Assembly: GCF_002234615.1 (NCBI RefSeq)
Contig: NZ_NMQW01000046.1
Coordinates: forward strand, 1-62,063
Reading direction: 5' to 3'
Length of the DNA stretch: 62,063 bases
Source: Paenibacillus rigui
Lineage (GTDB): Bacteria > Bacillota > Bacilli > Paenibacillales > NBRC-103111
Shown here: in pieces, positions 33,758 through 41,706 of the stretch
Layout: each line of letters begins with the position of its first letter
How positions within the stretch are numbered: position 1 is the first letter of the stretch
The notes under the pieces: generated by a model
The model's database searches: none
What the model was told of the DNA's origin: nothing
The model's input: only the letters and a program-made list of their open reading frames with translations
Program-made: the position numbers and the translations under genes

Positions 33758-35551
33758 ATGGGCAGAGCCAAAGTCATGCTGTTCTCCCACATTTGCGGCA
33801 GCAGCTTTATTACGGGCGCAGAGAAATATTTGTTAAGGCTGACGGGTGAGCTGAGCCGGCATTTTGATTGCATCCTTGTCGTTCCGGATGAGGGGGTGCT
33901 GCTGCAGGAAGCCAAGCAGCAAGGGATCCAGACGGTGGTTCATCCCATTCCTTTGGTGTGGAGCCTGTTCAATCCGGAAATGAGCAGCCCGCAGGAGCTC
34001 GAGGGCAAATTACGCCGCAACGAGCACGGAGCTATCCTTAATTTACTTCATATGCACCAGCCTGATCTGGTGATTGTGAACACGGTTGTCAACCCGATAC
34101 CGGCTGCCGCCGCGAAGGTATTAAGTATCCCGGTGGCCTGGTGTATTACGGAAAAGATTGCGGAGCAGGCCGACCGGGCCTTCAGTGTCCGCTGGATCGA
34201 TCAGCATGCCGACTGGATTATCGGGATTTCCGAATCTACCCTCCAGCCGTTCCGTAAAGTTGGACTGGAAGGCAAGCTGTATTTGCTCCCGCCAACCTGG
34301 CAAATGGAAGAGCTGCAGCCCGACATGTGGCCGTATTATCGGCTGCTTCGGCGATCGGAGCTGGGGCTGACCCCTGAGCAAAGGGTGGTCGGTTACATTT
34401 CGTCCAGCCTTCATCCGGAGAAGGGGCTCGAGCATTTCCTGCATATGGCCTTGAAGCTTTGCCCCGGCACACCGGACGTTCACTTTCTGATCGTGGGGAA
34501 CACGACCCAAAAACAGTACGTAGAGCGCTGCGAGACCCGGATCAGTCAGTCCGGTTATGCAAGCCGATTCCATCGTCTGGCTTTCGAGCCGAGAATAGAG
34601 AGGCTCTATCCTGCTATGGATTATGTGGTCATTCCAAGCCTGATTGAGGAAGGCTTTGGCATGACAGCGCTGGAGGGGCTTGTGTTCGGGAAAAGCGTCA
34701 TTGCTTACCGTGCAGGAGGTCTCGATGAAATATTGCGTACCACCGGTCATGCATCCGGATTAGTGGAAAAGGGCAACGCCGATGCGCTGACCTTGAAGAT
34801 GCTGGAAAAGCTCGAAGCTCCGATGACGGAAACGGAGCAGGAGGCCAGTCGCCGGGAGGCGGATGCCGCCTTTGGCATAGAGGCGTACCGCAAGCGATTG
34901 CTGCGCCTCGTCAGCCTGTTCCAGACGAAAAGCTCATCGGCTGCCACGGAGCCTAACAGCAGTCCTTTGCCTCCGCTGTTGACGAATGCGCTGTACAAAA
35001 GCGAGGCGGCAGCTGCCGTCTTTTTAATCGAAAATGGAGTCAAGCGTCCCTTCGCGTCGCCGGAGGCGTTCCGTTTCTTCAAGTACCGCTGGAGTGACAT
35101 TCATCCGGTAACCGACGCGGTGCTTCACCGATTTCCGACCTCTGCTGTGGTTTCGATGGAGGCACCGTTCCACCGGCATCGACCTTCCGTCATGCTGGCG
35201 AAGGGTAGAGGACCCACTGTGTATTTGCTGACAGCCGACCGGAGGTTTCCGTTCGTTTCAATGCGAAGCATTCGGCAGCGAGGCTTCCGTCCCGAATCCA
35301 TAGTGACGATTCCGGACGATGAGCTGGTAAAGCTCGGGGTCGGGGAACCATTGGAGGAGCTGGCTCATGACAATAGTCCGGCAAAACGAGGCCGCAAGAG
35401 AAAGCGGCGGTTGACCGGAGGACGGGGCACCCTGCGAAAGGCAGGTAAGCCAAAGCGAGTGAGAAGGAGCAAGAGGGGAAGCCGAAAGCTGACTGGACGC
35501 TCGTCGAAGCGGCGTCCGAAGGCTGGAAAAAGGAAGCGGGCAGCCGCTTAG
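33758..35551 (+). CDS. GT4 glycosyltransferase with repeat domain and basic C-terminal tail
   Basis: The ATG at 33758 is preferred; a GTG at 33746 would add four residues, and neither has an ideal ribosome site. The 597-residue product has a GT4 catalytic part (about 1-385) with acceptor loop GSSFITGAEKYLLRL, VVGYISSSLHPEKGLEHFL and donor-site EEGFGMTALEGLVFGKSVIA. Next come two related 45-residue units (about 408-455 and 470-520) of the type KRPFASPEAFRFFKYRWSDI, similar to repeats found in secreted sugar- or wall-associated proteins. The last 55 residues are Lys/Arg-rich (GRKRKRRLTGGRGTLRKAG). No signal peptide is seen. The tail resembles the basic regions of two neighbours and may direct the enzyme to a shared structure. 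Confidence 0.82.
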   Translation: MGRAKVMLFSHICGSSFITGAEKYLLRLTGELSRHFDCILVVPDEGVLLQEAKQQGIQTVVHPIPLVWSLFNPEMSSPQELEGKLRRNEHGAILNLLHMHQPDLVIVNTVVNPIPAAAAKVLSIPVAWCITEKIAEQADRAFSVRWIDQHADWIIGISESTLQPFRKVGLEGKLYLLPPTWQMEELQPDMWPYYRLLRRSELGLTPEQRVVGYISSSLHPEKGLEHFLHMALKLCPGTPDVHFLIVGNTTQKQYVERCETRISQSGYASRFHRLAFEPRIERLYPAMDYVVIPSLIEEGFGMTALEGLVFGKSVIAYRAGGLDEILRTTGHASGLVEKGNADALTLKMLEKLEAPMTETEQEASRREADAAFGIEAYRKRLLRLVSLFQTKSSSAATEPNSSPLPPLLTNALYKSEAAAAVFLIENGVKRPFASPEAFRFFKYRWSDIHPVTDAVLHRFPTSAVVSMEAPFHRHRPSVMLAKGRGPTVYLLTADRRFPFVSMRSIRQRGFRPESIVTIPDDELVKLGVGEPLEELAHDNSPAKRGRKRKRRLTGGRGTLRKAGKPKRVRRSKRGSRKLTGRSSKRRPKAGKRKRAAA

Positions 35552-35611
35552 AAATAGAAAGAACAAGCAGCGGAGCAGGCGGAACCGTTCTATTAAATGA
35601 GGTGACATGTG

Positions 35612-36694
35612 TTGAAAATCGTGACAATCCTCGGGACACGTCCCGAAATTATACGGCTGAGTCTCATTATGTCGAAGCTGGATGAACTGGCGGAACGGCA
35701 CGTGATCGTGCATACGGGTCAAAATTTTACGCCTGCGCTGAGCGATATTTTTTTTCATGAAATGAAATTACGGGCTCCTGACTATATGCTGCACCATACG
35801 AGCCATACGCTGGGGAATCAGCTTTCCACCATGTTCAAGGAGGTCGAAACGATTCTGCTGCGGGAGATGCCAGACAAGGTGCTGCTGCTCGGCGATACGA
35901 ATAGCGCGTTGTGTGCGATACTGGCTGAACGGATGGGGATTCCCGTCATCCATATGGAGGCGGGCAACCGATGCTTCGATCTCGAGGTGCCTGAGGAGAA
36001 AAACCGGCGGGTCATCGACGCGATTTCCTCGACGAATATGCCGTATACGCCGCAGAGCAAGCAGAACCTGCTGCGTGAAGGCATCCCGAGCCATAAAATC
36101 GTGGTCTCCGGCAACCCGATCTATGAGGTGCTGGAGCATTACCGGGAAAGGATCGAAGCAAGCCGGATTATGCAAACGTTGGGCGTGGAGACGGGGCGCT
36201 ACTTCCTCGTGACGACGCATCGTGCGGAAAATGTAGACAATCCGCTCCATTTGCAAGCGATTCTGCATGCGTTAAATGAGGTGGCAGCTTGGTCCGGGCT
36301 TCGGGTGCTGTGCAGTATTCATCCGCGTACGCGGTCGAGAATAACGCAAAATCCGGGAATGGGGATGCACCCTCTCGTGGAGTTTTATGAGCCTTTCGGA
36401 TTTTTTGATTTTGTGCTGCTTGAGAAGCACGCTCTGTGCGTCATCACGGACAGCGGCACGGTGCAGGAGGAATGCTGCCTGTTTCATGTGCCGACGGTGA
36501 CGGTCCGCAACAGCACGGAACGCCCGGAAACGGTGGACTGCGGAAGCAATGTGGTCACCGGTCTGGAATCCGACCGCATCGTGTCGGCCGTCAAGCTGAT
36601 GAGCCAGCTGCCCCGGGATTGGTCGTGCCCGGAAGGGTATTTGGACCGGGACGTTTCCGGAAGGGTTCTTAAATTTGTACTGGGAGGGAAATGA
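35612..36694 (+). CDS. UDP-N-acetylglucosamine 2-epimerase family enzyme
   Basis: A TTG start at 35612 gives the family-typical N-terminus KIVTILGTRPEII and is seven bases after GAGGTG; a GTG at 35609 is possible. The 360-residue enzyme has the WecB/MnaA fold with VLLLGDTNSAL, HMEAGNRCFDLEVPEEKNRR, the catalytic-loop region THRAENVDNP and ITDSGTVQEECCLF. Together with the next two genes it matches the WbvD/WbjD/CapG branch, which epimerises C2 of UDP-6-deoxy-HexNAc intermediates, rather than plain ManNAc formation. This assignment rests on gene neighbourhood and the divergent length; activity on UDP-GlcNAc itself is the alternative. Confidence 0.87.
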   Translation: MKIVTILGTRPEIIRLSLIMSKLDELAERHVIVHTGQNFTPALSDIFFHEMKLRAPDYMLHHTSHTLGNQLSTMFKEVETILLREMPDKVLLLGDTNSALCAILAERMGIPVIHMEAGNRCFDLEVPEEKNRRVIDAISSTNMPYTPQSKQNLLREGIPSHKIVVSGNPIYEVLEHYRERIEASRIMQTLGVETGRYFLVTTHRAENVDNPLHLQAILHALNEVAAWSGLRVLCSIHPRTRSRITQNPGMGMHPLVEFYEPFGFFDFVLLEKHALCVITDSGTVQEECCLFHVPTVTVRNSTERPETVDCGSNVVTGLESDRIVSAVKLMSQLPRDWSCPEGYLDRDVSGRVLKFVLGGK

Positions 36695-36695
36695 C

Positions 36696-37682
36696 ATGTT
36701 TGCGAACAGCAGGATTTTGGTCACCGGGGGTACGGGTTCCTGGGGGCACGAATTGGTCAGTCAGCTTTTGACGCATAACCCGAAGGAGATTATCGTGTTC
36801 TCCCGCAACGAATCGAGTCAAGTCGCGATGAAGCGTACGTTTGAGGACCCGAGGCTCCATTTCTGCATTGGGGATGTAAGGGATAAGGAGGCGCTGGTCA
36901 AGGCGTGCCAAGGCATCGATTATTTATTCCATCTGGCTGCGCTTAAGCATGTCCCGGTGTGCGAGGATCAGCCTTATGAAGCATTAAAGACGAATGTGGT
37001 CGGCACCCAAAACGTTATCGAGGCCGCTATCGAGGCAAGGGTGAAGAAAGTGATTAATATCTCGACGGACAAAGCCGCGAATCCTTCCAATTTCTATGGA
37101 ATGACGAAAGCGATCGGCGAAAAATTAATTATATATGCCAACCTGCTTCGTTCGGAAACAACCTTTGTTTGCGTTCGCGGGGGGAATGTGCTCGGGACGA
37201 ACGGAAGCGTCATTCATTTGTTCCGCAAGCAGATTATGGAGAAGAATCAGATCGGGATTACGCATAAAGAGATGACGCGGTTTTTCCTGACGCTGAAGGA
37301 AGCGGTCGGCATGCTGCTGAGAGCGACGGCGGAGGGCCGGGGCGGGGAAACCTTCGTGCTTAAGATGCCAACCTGCAGAATTATGGATTTGGCCGAGGTA
37401 TTGGCCGAATCGCTAGGAAGAAGGAATGTGGAATTTGTAGAGCTTGGCGTGAGGCCCGGAGAAAAAATTCATGAAATTTTATATTCAGATTACGAGGCGC
37501 AAAATACAGTGGTTTATGACGATGAGTATTTGGTCATTTTACCAACGCTCGACATCCCTGGGTTAAAAGCGTATTACAGCCGCTATCCGAGGGTAGGGCT
37601 CGACAGCTATTCTTCCGTGCATTCGCTGATGAATAAGGAAGAAATCCGGATGATGCTGCTGCAGGGCGGATTTTTGTCATGA
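36696..37682 (+). CDS. UDP-GlcNAc 4,6-dehydratase/5-epimerase family (CapE/WbvB-like)
   Basis: The ATG at 36696 follows GGGAGG and gives a 328-residue extended SDR of the polysaccharide-biosynthesis type. The NAD loop is TGGTGSWGHEL; ISTDKAANPSNFYGMTK carries the catalytic Thr-Asp-Lys and Tyr-xxx-Lys; VRGGNVLGTNGSVI and RPGEKIHEIL are diagnostic of CapE/FnlA/WbvB. These enzymes convert UDP-GlcNAc to UDP-2-acetamido-2,6-dideoxy-L-arabino-4-hexulose. It lies one base after the epimerase gene and overlaps the next gene by four bases. Confidence 0.9.
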   Translation: MFANSRILVTGGTGSWGHELVSQLLTHNPKEIIVFSRNESSQVAMKRTFEDPRLHFCIGDVRDKEALVKACQGIDYLFHLAALKHVPVCEDQPYEALKTNVVGTQNVIEAAIEARVKKVINISTDKAANPSNFYGMTKAIGEKLIIYANLLRSETTFVCVRGGNVLGTNGSVIHLFRKQIMEKNQIGITHKEMTRFFLTLKEAVGMLLRATAEGRGGETFVLKMPTCRIMDLAEVLAESLGRRNVEFVELGVRPGEKIHEILYSDYEAQNTVVYDDEYLVILPTLDIPGLKAYYSRYPRVGLDSYSSVHSLMNKEEIRMMLLQGGFLS

Positions 37683-38524
37683 GGGTTCTGGTGATCGGTG
37701 GGAACGGGATGGCCGGTCATCTGATGGTCCAATACATGACGCGTGAGACGTCTTTTGACCTGTTTTATACCGTCAGACAGCGGGAACAACGGCTTGCCGG
37801 TTCAAACGGGCTGTATTTGGATGCAAGAGACTCCGAGGCTGTAACACATCTGGTCAGAGCAGTAGCGCCGGACATTATCGTCAACTGCATCGGTATTTTG
37901 AACGATTTTGCACGGCTTCATGAGGTCGAGGCTTATCGCATTAACGGCCTGCTGCCGCATCTGCTTGCGGAGCTGGCGGACCGTCAAGGGGCCAGGCTCA
38001 TTCATATCAGCACGGATTGCGTCTTCTCCGGCGAACGTGGGGCCTATGAGGAGCGGCACGTACCGGACGGGACCTCGGTATATGCAAAAACGAAGGCGCT
38101 TGGGGAAGTGGTTAAGCCGCCTCATGTCACGATAAGAACCTCTATCATCGGACCGGAGATCCGGGCGAACGGCATCGGTCTGCTCCATTGGTTTATGCAG
38201 CAGAGGGGGGAGATCAAGGGCTTCCTGCAGGTGCCCTGGAACGGGGTAACGACGCTGGAGCTGGCCAAATTCGTCTGTCATTTGATTGAGGGTGGGAGCG
38301 GGGTTCAGGGGCTTGTGCATCTGACGGCTGCCCGGCCGCTCAGCAAATGCCGGATGCTGGAGCAGTTCCAGTCGGTATTCGCAAAGGATGACGTCATCAT
38401 CCGTCCGGATGACACGATTGTGCTCGACCGTACGCTCAAAAACACCCGCACGGATTTGGGCTATGCGCCGCAGGACTTCGCCGCGATGCTGGTGGAGCTG
38501 CGCGATTGGATGGCATTGCGATGA
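37679..38524 (+). CDS. RmlD-like NDP-sugar reductase (WbvR-like)
   Basis: A 281-residue SDR with NADPH loop VIGGNGMAGHLM, ISTDCVFSGERG and catalytic YAKTK, clearly of the RmlD substrate-binding family but distinct from the rmlD at 29323. Its place between a CapE-like dehydratase/epimerase and the 2-epimerase set fits WbvR, which reduces the 4-keto group to give UDP-L-RhaNAc; WbvD then gives UDP-L-QuiNAc. CapF/WbjC of the fucosamine branch is longer (about 370) and carries a cupin that is absent here, which argues against UDP-L-FucNAc. It overlaps both neighbours by four bases. Confidence 0.82.
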   Translation: MRVLVIGGNGMAGHLMVQYMTRETSFDLFYTVRQREQRLAGSNGLYLDARDSEAVTHLVRAVAPDIIVNCIGILNDFARLHEVEAYRINGLLPHLLAELADRQGARLIHISTDCVFSGERGAYEERHVPDGTSVYAKTKALGEVVKPPHVTIRTSIIGPEIRANGIGLLHWFMQQRGEIKGFLQVPWNGVTTLELAKFVCHLIEGGSGVQGLVHLTAARPLSKCRMLEQFQSVFAKDDVIIRPDDTIVLDRTLKNTRTDLGYAPQDFAAMLVELRDWMALR

Positions 38525-39462
38525 ACCCGCGCCGGATTGTCATCACCGGCGCTGCCGGCTTTACCGGGCGGCATGCATGCGCGCATTTTGCCGCCTTGGG
38601 GTATGACGTCGTCGCTGTCGTGCGGCGACCGGGCAGCCTGCAGCCCCCTGACGGGGCTGCGGGGATCCGCGTGACCGAGGCTGTCTGCAGCCTCGATCAC
38701 GCGGACGAGGTGGAGCAGCTGCTGGCGGATACCCGCCCGCAGGAGCTGCTCCACTTGGCCGGACTCGGCGCCGTCGCCGAGTCGTGGCGCGAGCCCATGA
38801 CGTTCGTGGAGACGAACGTCATGGGCACCTTGCGCCTGCTCGACGCGCTGCGGCGTCTCGGGGCCGACGACTGCCGCGTCGTCGTCGCGGGCTCGATGCT
38901 CGGCGCTGCGGCGCTGTCCAGCGCGAGGCCCTCTCTGCCGCCGCACCCGTACGGGCTGAGCAAGGCGGCGCAGGTACTGCTCGCGCGCTGGTGGGGCGCG
39001 CTGTTCGGGCTGCCCGTCATGATCGGGCAGCCCTCGAACCTGATCGGCCCGGGGCACTCCGCAGGCATCTGCGGGCTGCTGGCCGATCGGATCGCGCGCG
39101 CCGAAGCCGGTCTCGGGGAGCCGGAATTCCGGCTCTCCTCGGCGACCGAGGCGCGCGATTTTGTAGACGTACGCGATGCCGTGCGCGCGTACGAGCTGAT
39201 TTTACGCCGGGGGACGCCCGGCGTCGTGTACGGCATCGGCACGGGCTACAGCCGAACGCTCGGCGAGGTTGCGAGCCGGATGCTGGAGCGCACCGCCGTG
39301 CCTTTTCGGCTGACGGTCGGCGAGGCGGCGGACGCCCCCCAGACCCGCGTCGATCTGCAGGCAACGCGGGCGCTGGGCTGGCAGCCGGCGATTCCTTTTC
39401 GCAAATCGATAGACGATATTCTTGCCTATTACCGGAACGAAATCGGGAAGGGGGTCAGATGA
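38521..39462 (+). CDS. NAD(P)-dependent epimerase/dehydratase, strikingly GC-rich gene
   Basis: The ATG at 38521 overlaps the upstream stop (ATGA) and gives a 313-residue extended SDR: loop GAAGFTGRHA, LLHLAGLGAV, NVMGTLRLLDAL, the serine in VVVAGSM, and catalytic YGLSK. It resembles GDP-mannose 4,6-dehydratase/RMD-type reductases, but the substrate is unknown. Its GC content is visibly higher than that of both neighbours, with almost every third base G or C between 38550 and 39390. A perfect 15-bp inverted repeat lies at 38793-38826. It also overlaps the next gene by four bases, so it is integrated into the operon despite its different composition. Confidence 0.87.
   Translation: MNPRRIVITGAAGFTGRHACAHFAALGYDVVAVVRRPGSLQPPDGAAGIRVTEAVCSLDHADEVEQLLADTRPQELLHLAGLGAVAESWREPMTFVETNVMGTLRLLDALRRLGADDCRVVVAGSMLGAAALSSARPSLPPHPYGLSKAAQVLLARWWGALFGLPVMIGQPSNLIGPGHSAGICGLLADRIARAEAGLGEPEFRLSSATEARDFVDVRDAVRAYELILRRGTPGVVYGIGTGYSRTLGEVASRMLERTAVPFRLTVGEAADAPQTRVDLQATRALGWQPAIPFRKSIDDILAYYRNEIGKGVR
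38793..38826. repeat. Perfect 15-bp inverted repeat inside the SDR gene
   Basis: GCCCATGACGTTCGT and ACGAACGTCATGGGC are exact reverse complements separated by GGAG. The repeat encodes EPMTFVETNVMG, so it may be partly forced by codon choice, but a perfect arm of 15 bp is uncommon in coding DNA. Confidence 0.9.
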
Positions 39463-40178
39463 TGGTTCCATTGGTTTCCATTATTATTCCATTTTATAAC
39501 GACCCGTATATTCCTCAGGCGATTACGAGTGCGCTGTCACAGACGTATCCGAATGTAGAAATTATCGTCGTGGACGACGGATCCACGCGGCATGCGGATT
39601 TGATTCAGCCCTATCGAAATCGGGTGCATTATTTGGGCAAGGCGAACGGGGGGACCGCCAGCGCTTTGAATCACGGCATCCGCATGGCCTCGGGAGAATA
39701 TATTGCCTGGCTCAGCTCGGACGATTTGTTCTATCCGCACAAGCTGTCCATGCAAATTCCCTATATGCAGGCGTGCGGTGCCAATTTCTGCTTTACGGCC
39801 TTCGATCTCATCAATGAGCACAACCAAATCACGCAGCAAGGGGTGGCAGGGAGGTTTCCGAACGTCCAGTCATTTTATACGGCCATGCTCAGCGCCAACC
39901 CGATTAACGGCTGCACCGTCATAATGAAGAAAGAGCTGCTGGAGCAGGTGGGCCTGTTTAACGAGGCGCTTCCTTTTACGCATGATTACGATCTGTGGCT
40001 GCGGATTATTTTGGCAAGACAGGATCTCATATTTCTGGACCAGTCGCTGATTCAATACCGGCAGCATGCCCAGATGGGAACCGTTCGCCATCAGGCGAGG
40101 ATCACACATGAAATCCAGTGGGTCCAGTCGTTGTACGGTGCTCGCTTACGGGCTTACATTCAGGAATTAAGCGGATAA
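39459..40178 (+). CDS. GT2-family glycosyltransferase
   Basis: A 239-residue GT-A enzyme starting MMVPLVSIIIPFYND, with the UDP-binding VDDGSTRHAD, the metal-binding SSDD (in IAWLSSDDLFYPH) and the acceptor-side THDYDLWLRI motif containing the likely catalytic acidic residue. No membrane segment is visible. The start codon overlaps the previous stop (ATGA). It is the last gene of the long + strand run begun at 35612 and is followed by a bidirectional terminator. Donor and acceptor are unknown. Confidence 0.9.
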   Translation: MMVPLVSIIIPFYNDPYIPQAITSALSQTYPNVEIIVVDDGSTRHADLIQPYRNRVHYLGKANGGTASALNHGIRMASGEYIAWLSSDDLFYPHKLSMQIPYMQACGANFCFTAFDLINEHNQITQQGVAGRFPNVQSFYTAMLSANPINGCTVIMKKELLEQVGLFNEALPFTHDYDLWLRIILARQDLIFLDQSLIQYRQHAQMGTVRHQARITHEIQWVQSLYGARLRAYIQELSG

Positions 40179-40188
40179 AGCAAAAAAA

Positions 40189-40234
40189 GGCATCCCTTGC
40201 GCAGAAATCGCGCGGTTGTGGGATGTCTTTTTTC
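40189..40234. terminator. Bidirectional terminator between convergent genes
   Basis: GGCATCCC pairs with GGGATGTC (one G-U pair) around a 23-base loop. It has a T-run on the right and an A-run on the left, so it can serve both the GT2 gene and the convergent GT4 gene. A 14-base piece just beyond it, CGAAGCCGTTTATC (from 40244), matches part of the hairpin repeat at 54612. Confidence 0.8.
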
Positions 40235-40276
40235 AGTAGATAAGACGAAGCCGTTTATCTCCGATGCCTTTGCCGA

Positions 40277-41350
40277 TCAGGGGTTTAAGCCTAGTTCCCG
40301 CAGCAGGTTTATAAACCGGGTACAGTACAATTCGGGGTTGAAGTGAATGTGTATTTGGGCGGCCCCTTGATTCCGGATGTGATCACGAAGCGGCGTGTCG
40401 TACATTAATTGAAGTGCCTGGTTCACGGCTTCTTCAATATTTCCGATCGGGTAAAATTTGCCCGTAGCATTATGAGAAATAAAGCTTCGTACACCGTCGG
40501 AATCGGTGGATAGCGCGGGGCAGCGGCAGCTCATCGCTTCGGAAACGGCATAGCCGAATCCTTCGAGGATCGATGTCGAGAGAAGAAATCCGCCGGAATC
40601 GCCGATCATAGAGTACAATTCCGGCATTTTTCGGTGCGGAATGTTGGAATGCCGGATGATATGGGGCGTCAGTCCGAGCTCGACGATTTTTTGCTCAAAG
40701 GCGGCCTTCTCTTCAGGTTCATACAAATGCGCGTCTTCAAACATCCACAGCTTTAGATTGGGTACCCGTTGGCGCAGCTGAAAGCCGATCTCGACAAAGT
40801 CCCGCCAGTTTTTATTTTTCTCGATGCGCCCAACCCAGCCGATCACCGGATAAGGGAGACGTTCCAAGGGGCGGTGGTAAAACTGCCGGGTGTCCAAAAA
40901 GTTGGCAATGGAAAACTGCCTCAAATCGGGAAACATCGACTGAAACAGCTCCGACAAATGCTGGGTCTGGGGATACAGCGCCGCCGTGCAATAATGCTTC
41001 AGGTAAGGCGAAGCCGTAGTTAACGTTTGAATCGCCTGCTCCCTTTGGCCGAGGCCCTGCACCTCGTAAATTAAGGGACCGTGAAACGACCATCCCCGCA
41101 TTCGTTCTATCATCATGAAGTCGGAGGAAACAAAAATGGCATCATAGCGTTCCTTATGCAGCAGCTGGTACAGCTCTTCGTCCACATTCGTAATAAAAGT
41201 CGGAATGCCCGAAATATTTTGCACTCCGGCAGCCATTCTTTGATAATGCAAATGGCATTCGATCCCATGCCTTTTCAAATTTTCCGCACGGATGCGATGC
41301 AAGGTTTCCACCCCGCCGCTTGGAAGATAATACGAGAATAAGAGCTTCAT
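40277..41350 (-). CDS. GT4-family glycosyltransferase (only complete minus-strand gene)
   Basis: A 357-residue GT-B enzyme beginning MKLLFSYYLPSGGVETLHRI, with the acceptor-side glycine loop, VIGWVGRIEKNKNWRDFVEI at the start of the donor domain, and the GT4 E-x7-E region ILEGFGYAVSEAMSCRCPAL. GGAGGAGG lies upstream of the ATG on the minus strand. No signal or membrane segment is seen. It interrupts the otherwise + strand cluster and has its own promoter side at 41351-41430. It may be a later insertion into the locus or separately timed. Confidence 0.9.
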   Translation of the reverse strand: MKLLFSYYLPSGGVETLHRIRAENLKRHGIECHLHYQRMAAGVQNISGIPTFITNVDEELYQLLHKERYDAIFVSSDFMMIERMRGWSFHGPLIYEVQGLGQREQAIQTLTTASPYLKHYCTAALYPQTQHLSELFQSMFPDLRQFSIANFLDTRQFYHRPLERLPYPVIGWVGRIEKNKNWRDFVEIGFQLRQRVPNLKLWMFEDAHLYEPEEKAAFEQKIVELGLTPHIIRHSNIPHRKMPELYSMIGDSGGFLLSTSILEGFGYAVSEAMSCRCPALSTDSDGVRSFISHNATGKFYPIGNIEEAVNQALQLMYDTPLRDHIRNQGAAQIHIHFNPELYCTRFINLLRELGLNP

Positions 41351-41429
41351 TCCTTTTTCAAACCTCCTCCGGCATGCAAGCGTGTGGGCCTGTTTCTGTC
41401 AAGCGAATTTGCACAGGCAATCCTTCTGC

Positions 41430-41638
41430 TAGTTTATGTCGATAGGGTGCAACGGGTGTAGTTGAATCTGAACTGGCGCCCTTGAAAGGCAGCCTATTTT
41501 ACGCTGAATGCGGTCGCTCATCTTCGCAAGGCTTCGATAGAGGTTTTCTCTTCGCCGAGGCTTCGGACGGGCTTTTGCCGCCCTTTTTGCCTCTGCTACG
41601 CTCCTGCCCTCGCTCTCGTGATAGAAGTACATAAACTA
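41430..41638. repeat. Element bounded by 10-bp terminal inverted repeats
   Basis: TAGTTTATGT (41430-41439) and ACATAAACTA (41629-41638) are exact inverted repeats enclosing 189 bp. A short minus-strand frame inside begins near the right arm but looks like no protein I know. The layout is that of a small MITE-like element or of a large transcribed hairpin. It occupies most of the 356-bp gap between divergent glycosyltransferase genes. Confidence 0.55.
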
Positions 41639-41706
41639 AGGAGAGGGTCAGGCAAAGCGCCTGCCCAAGCCAAAACAATCTGCAGAGACGGGAGTGGATT
41701 CAACTT

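Noticed and set aside
41429-41632. Minus-strand 67-codon frame inside the inverted-repeat element
   Set aside because: It is bounded by the element's arms, is low-complexity and basic, and has no clear ribosome site; more likely chance coding within the repeat.
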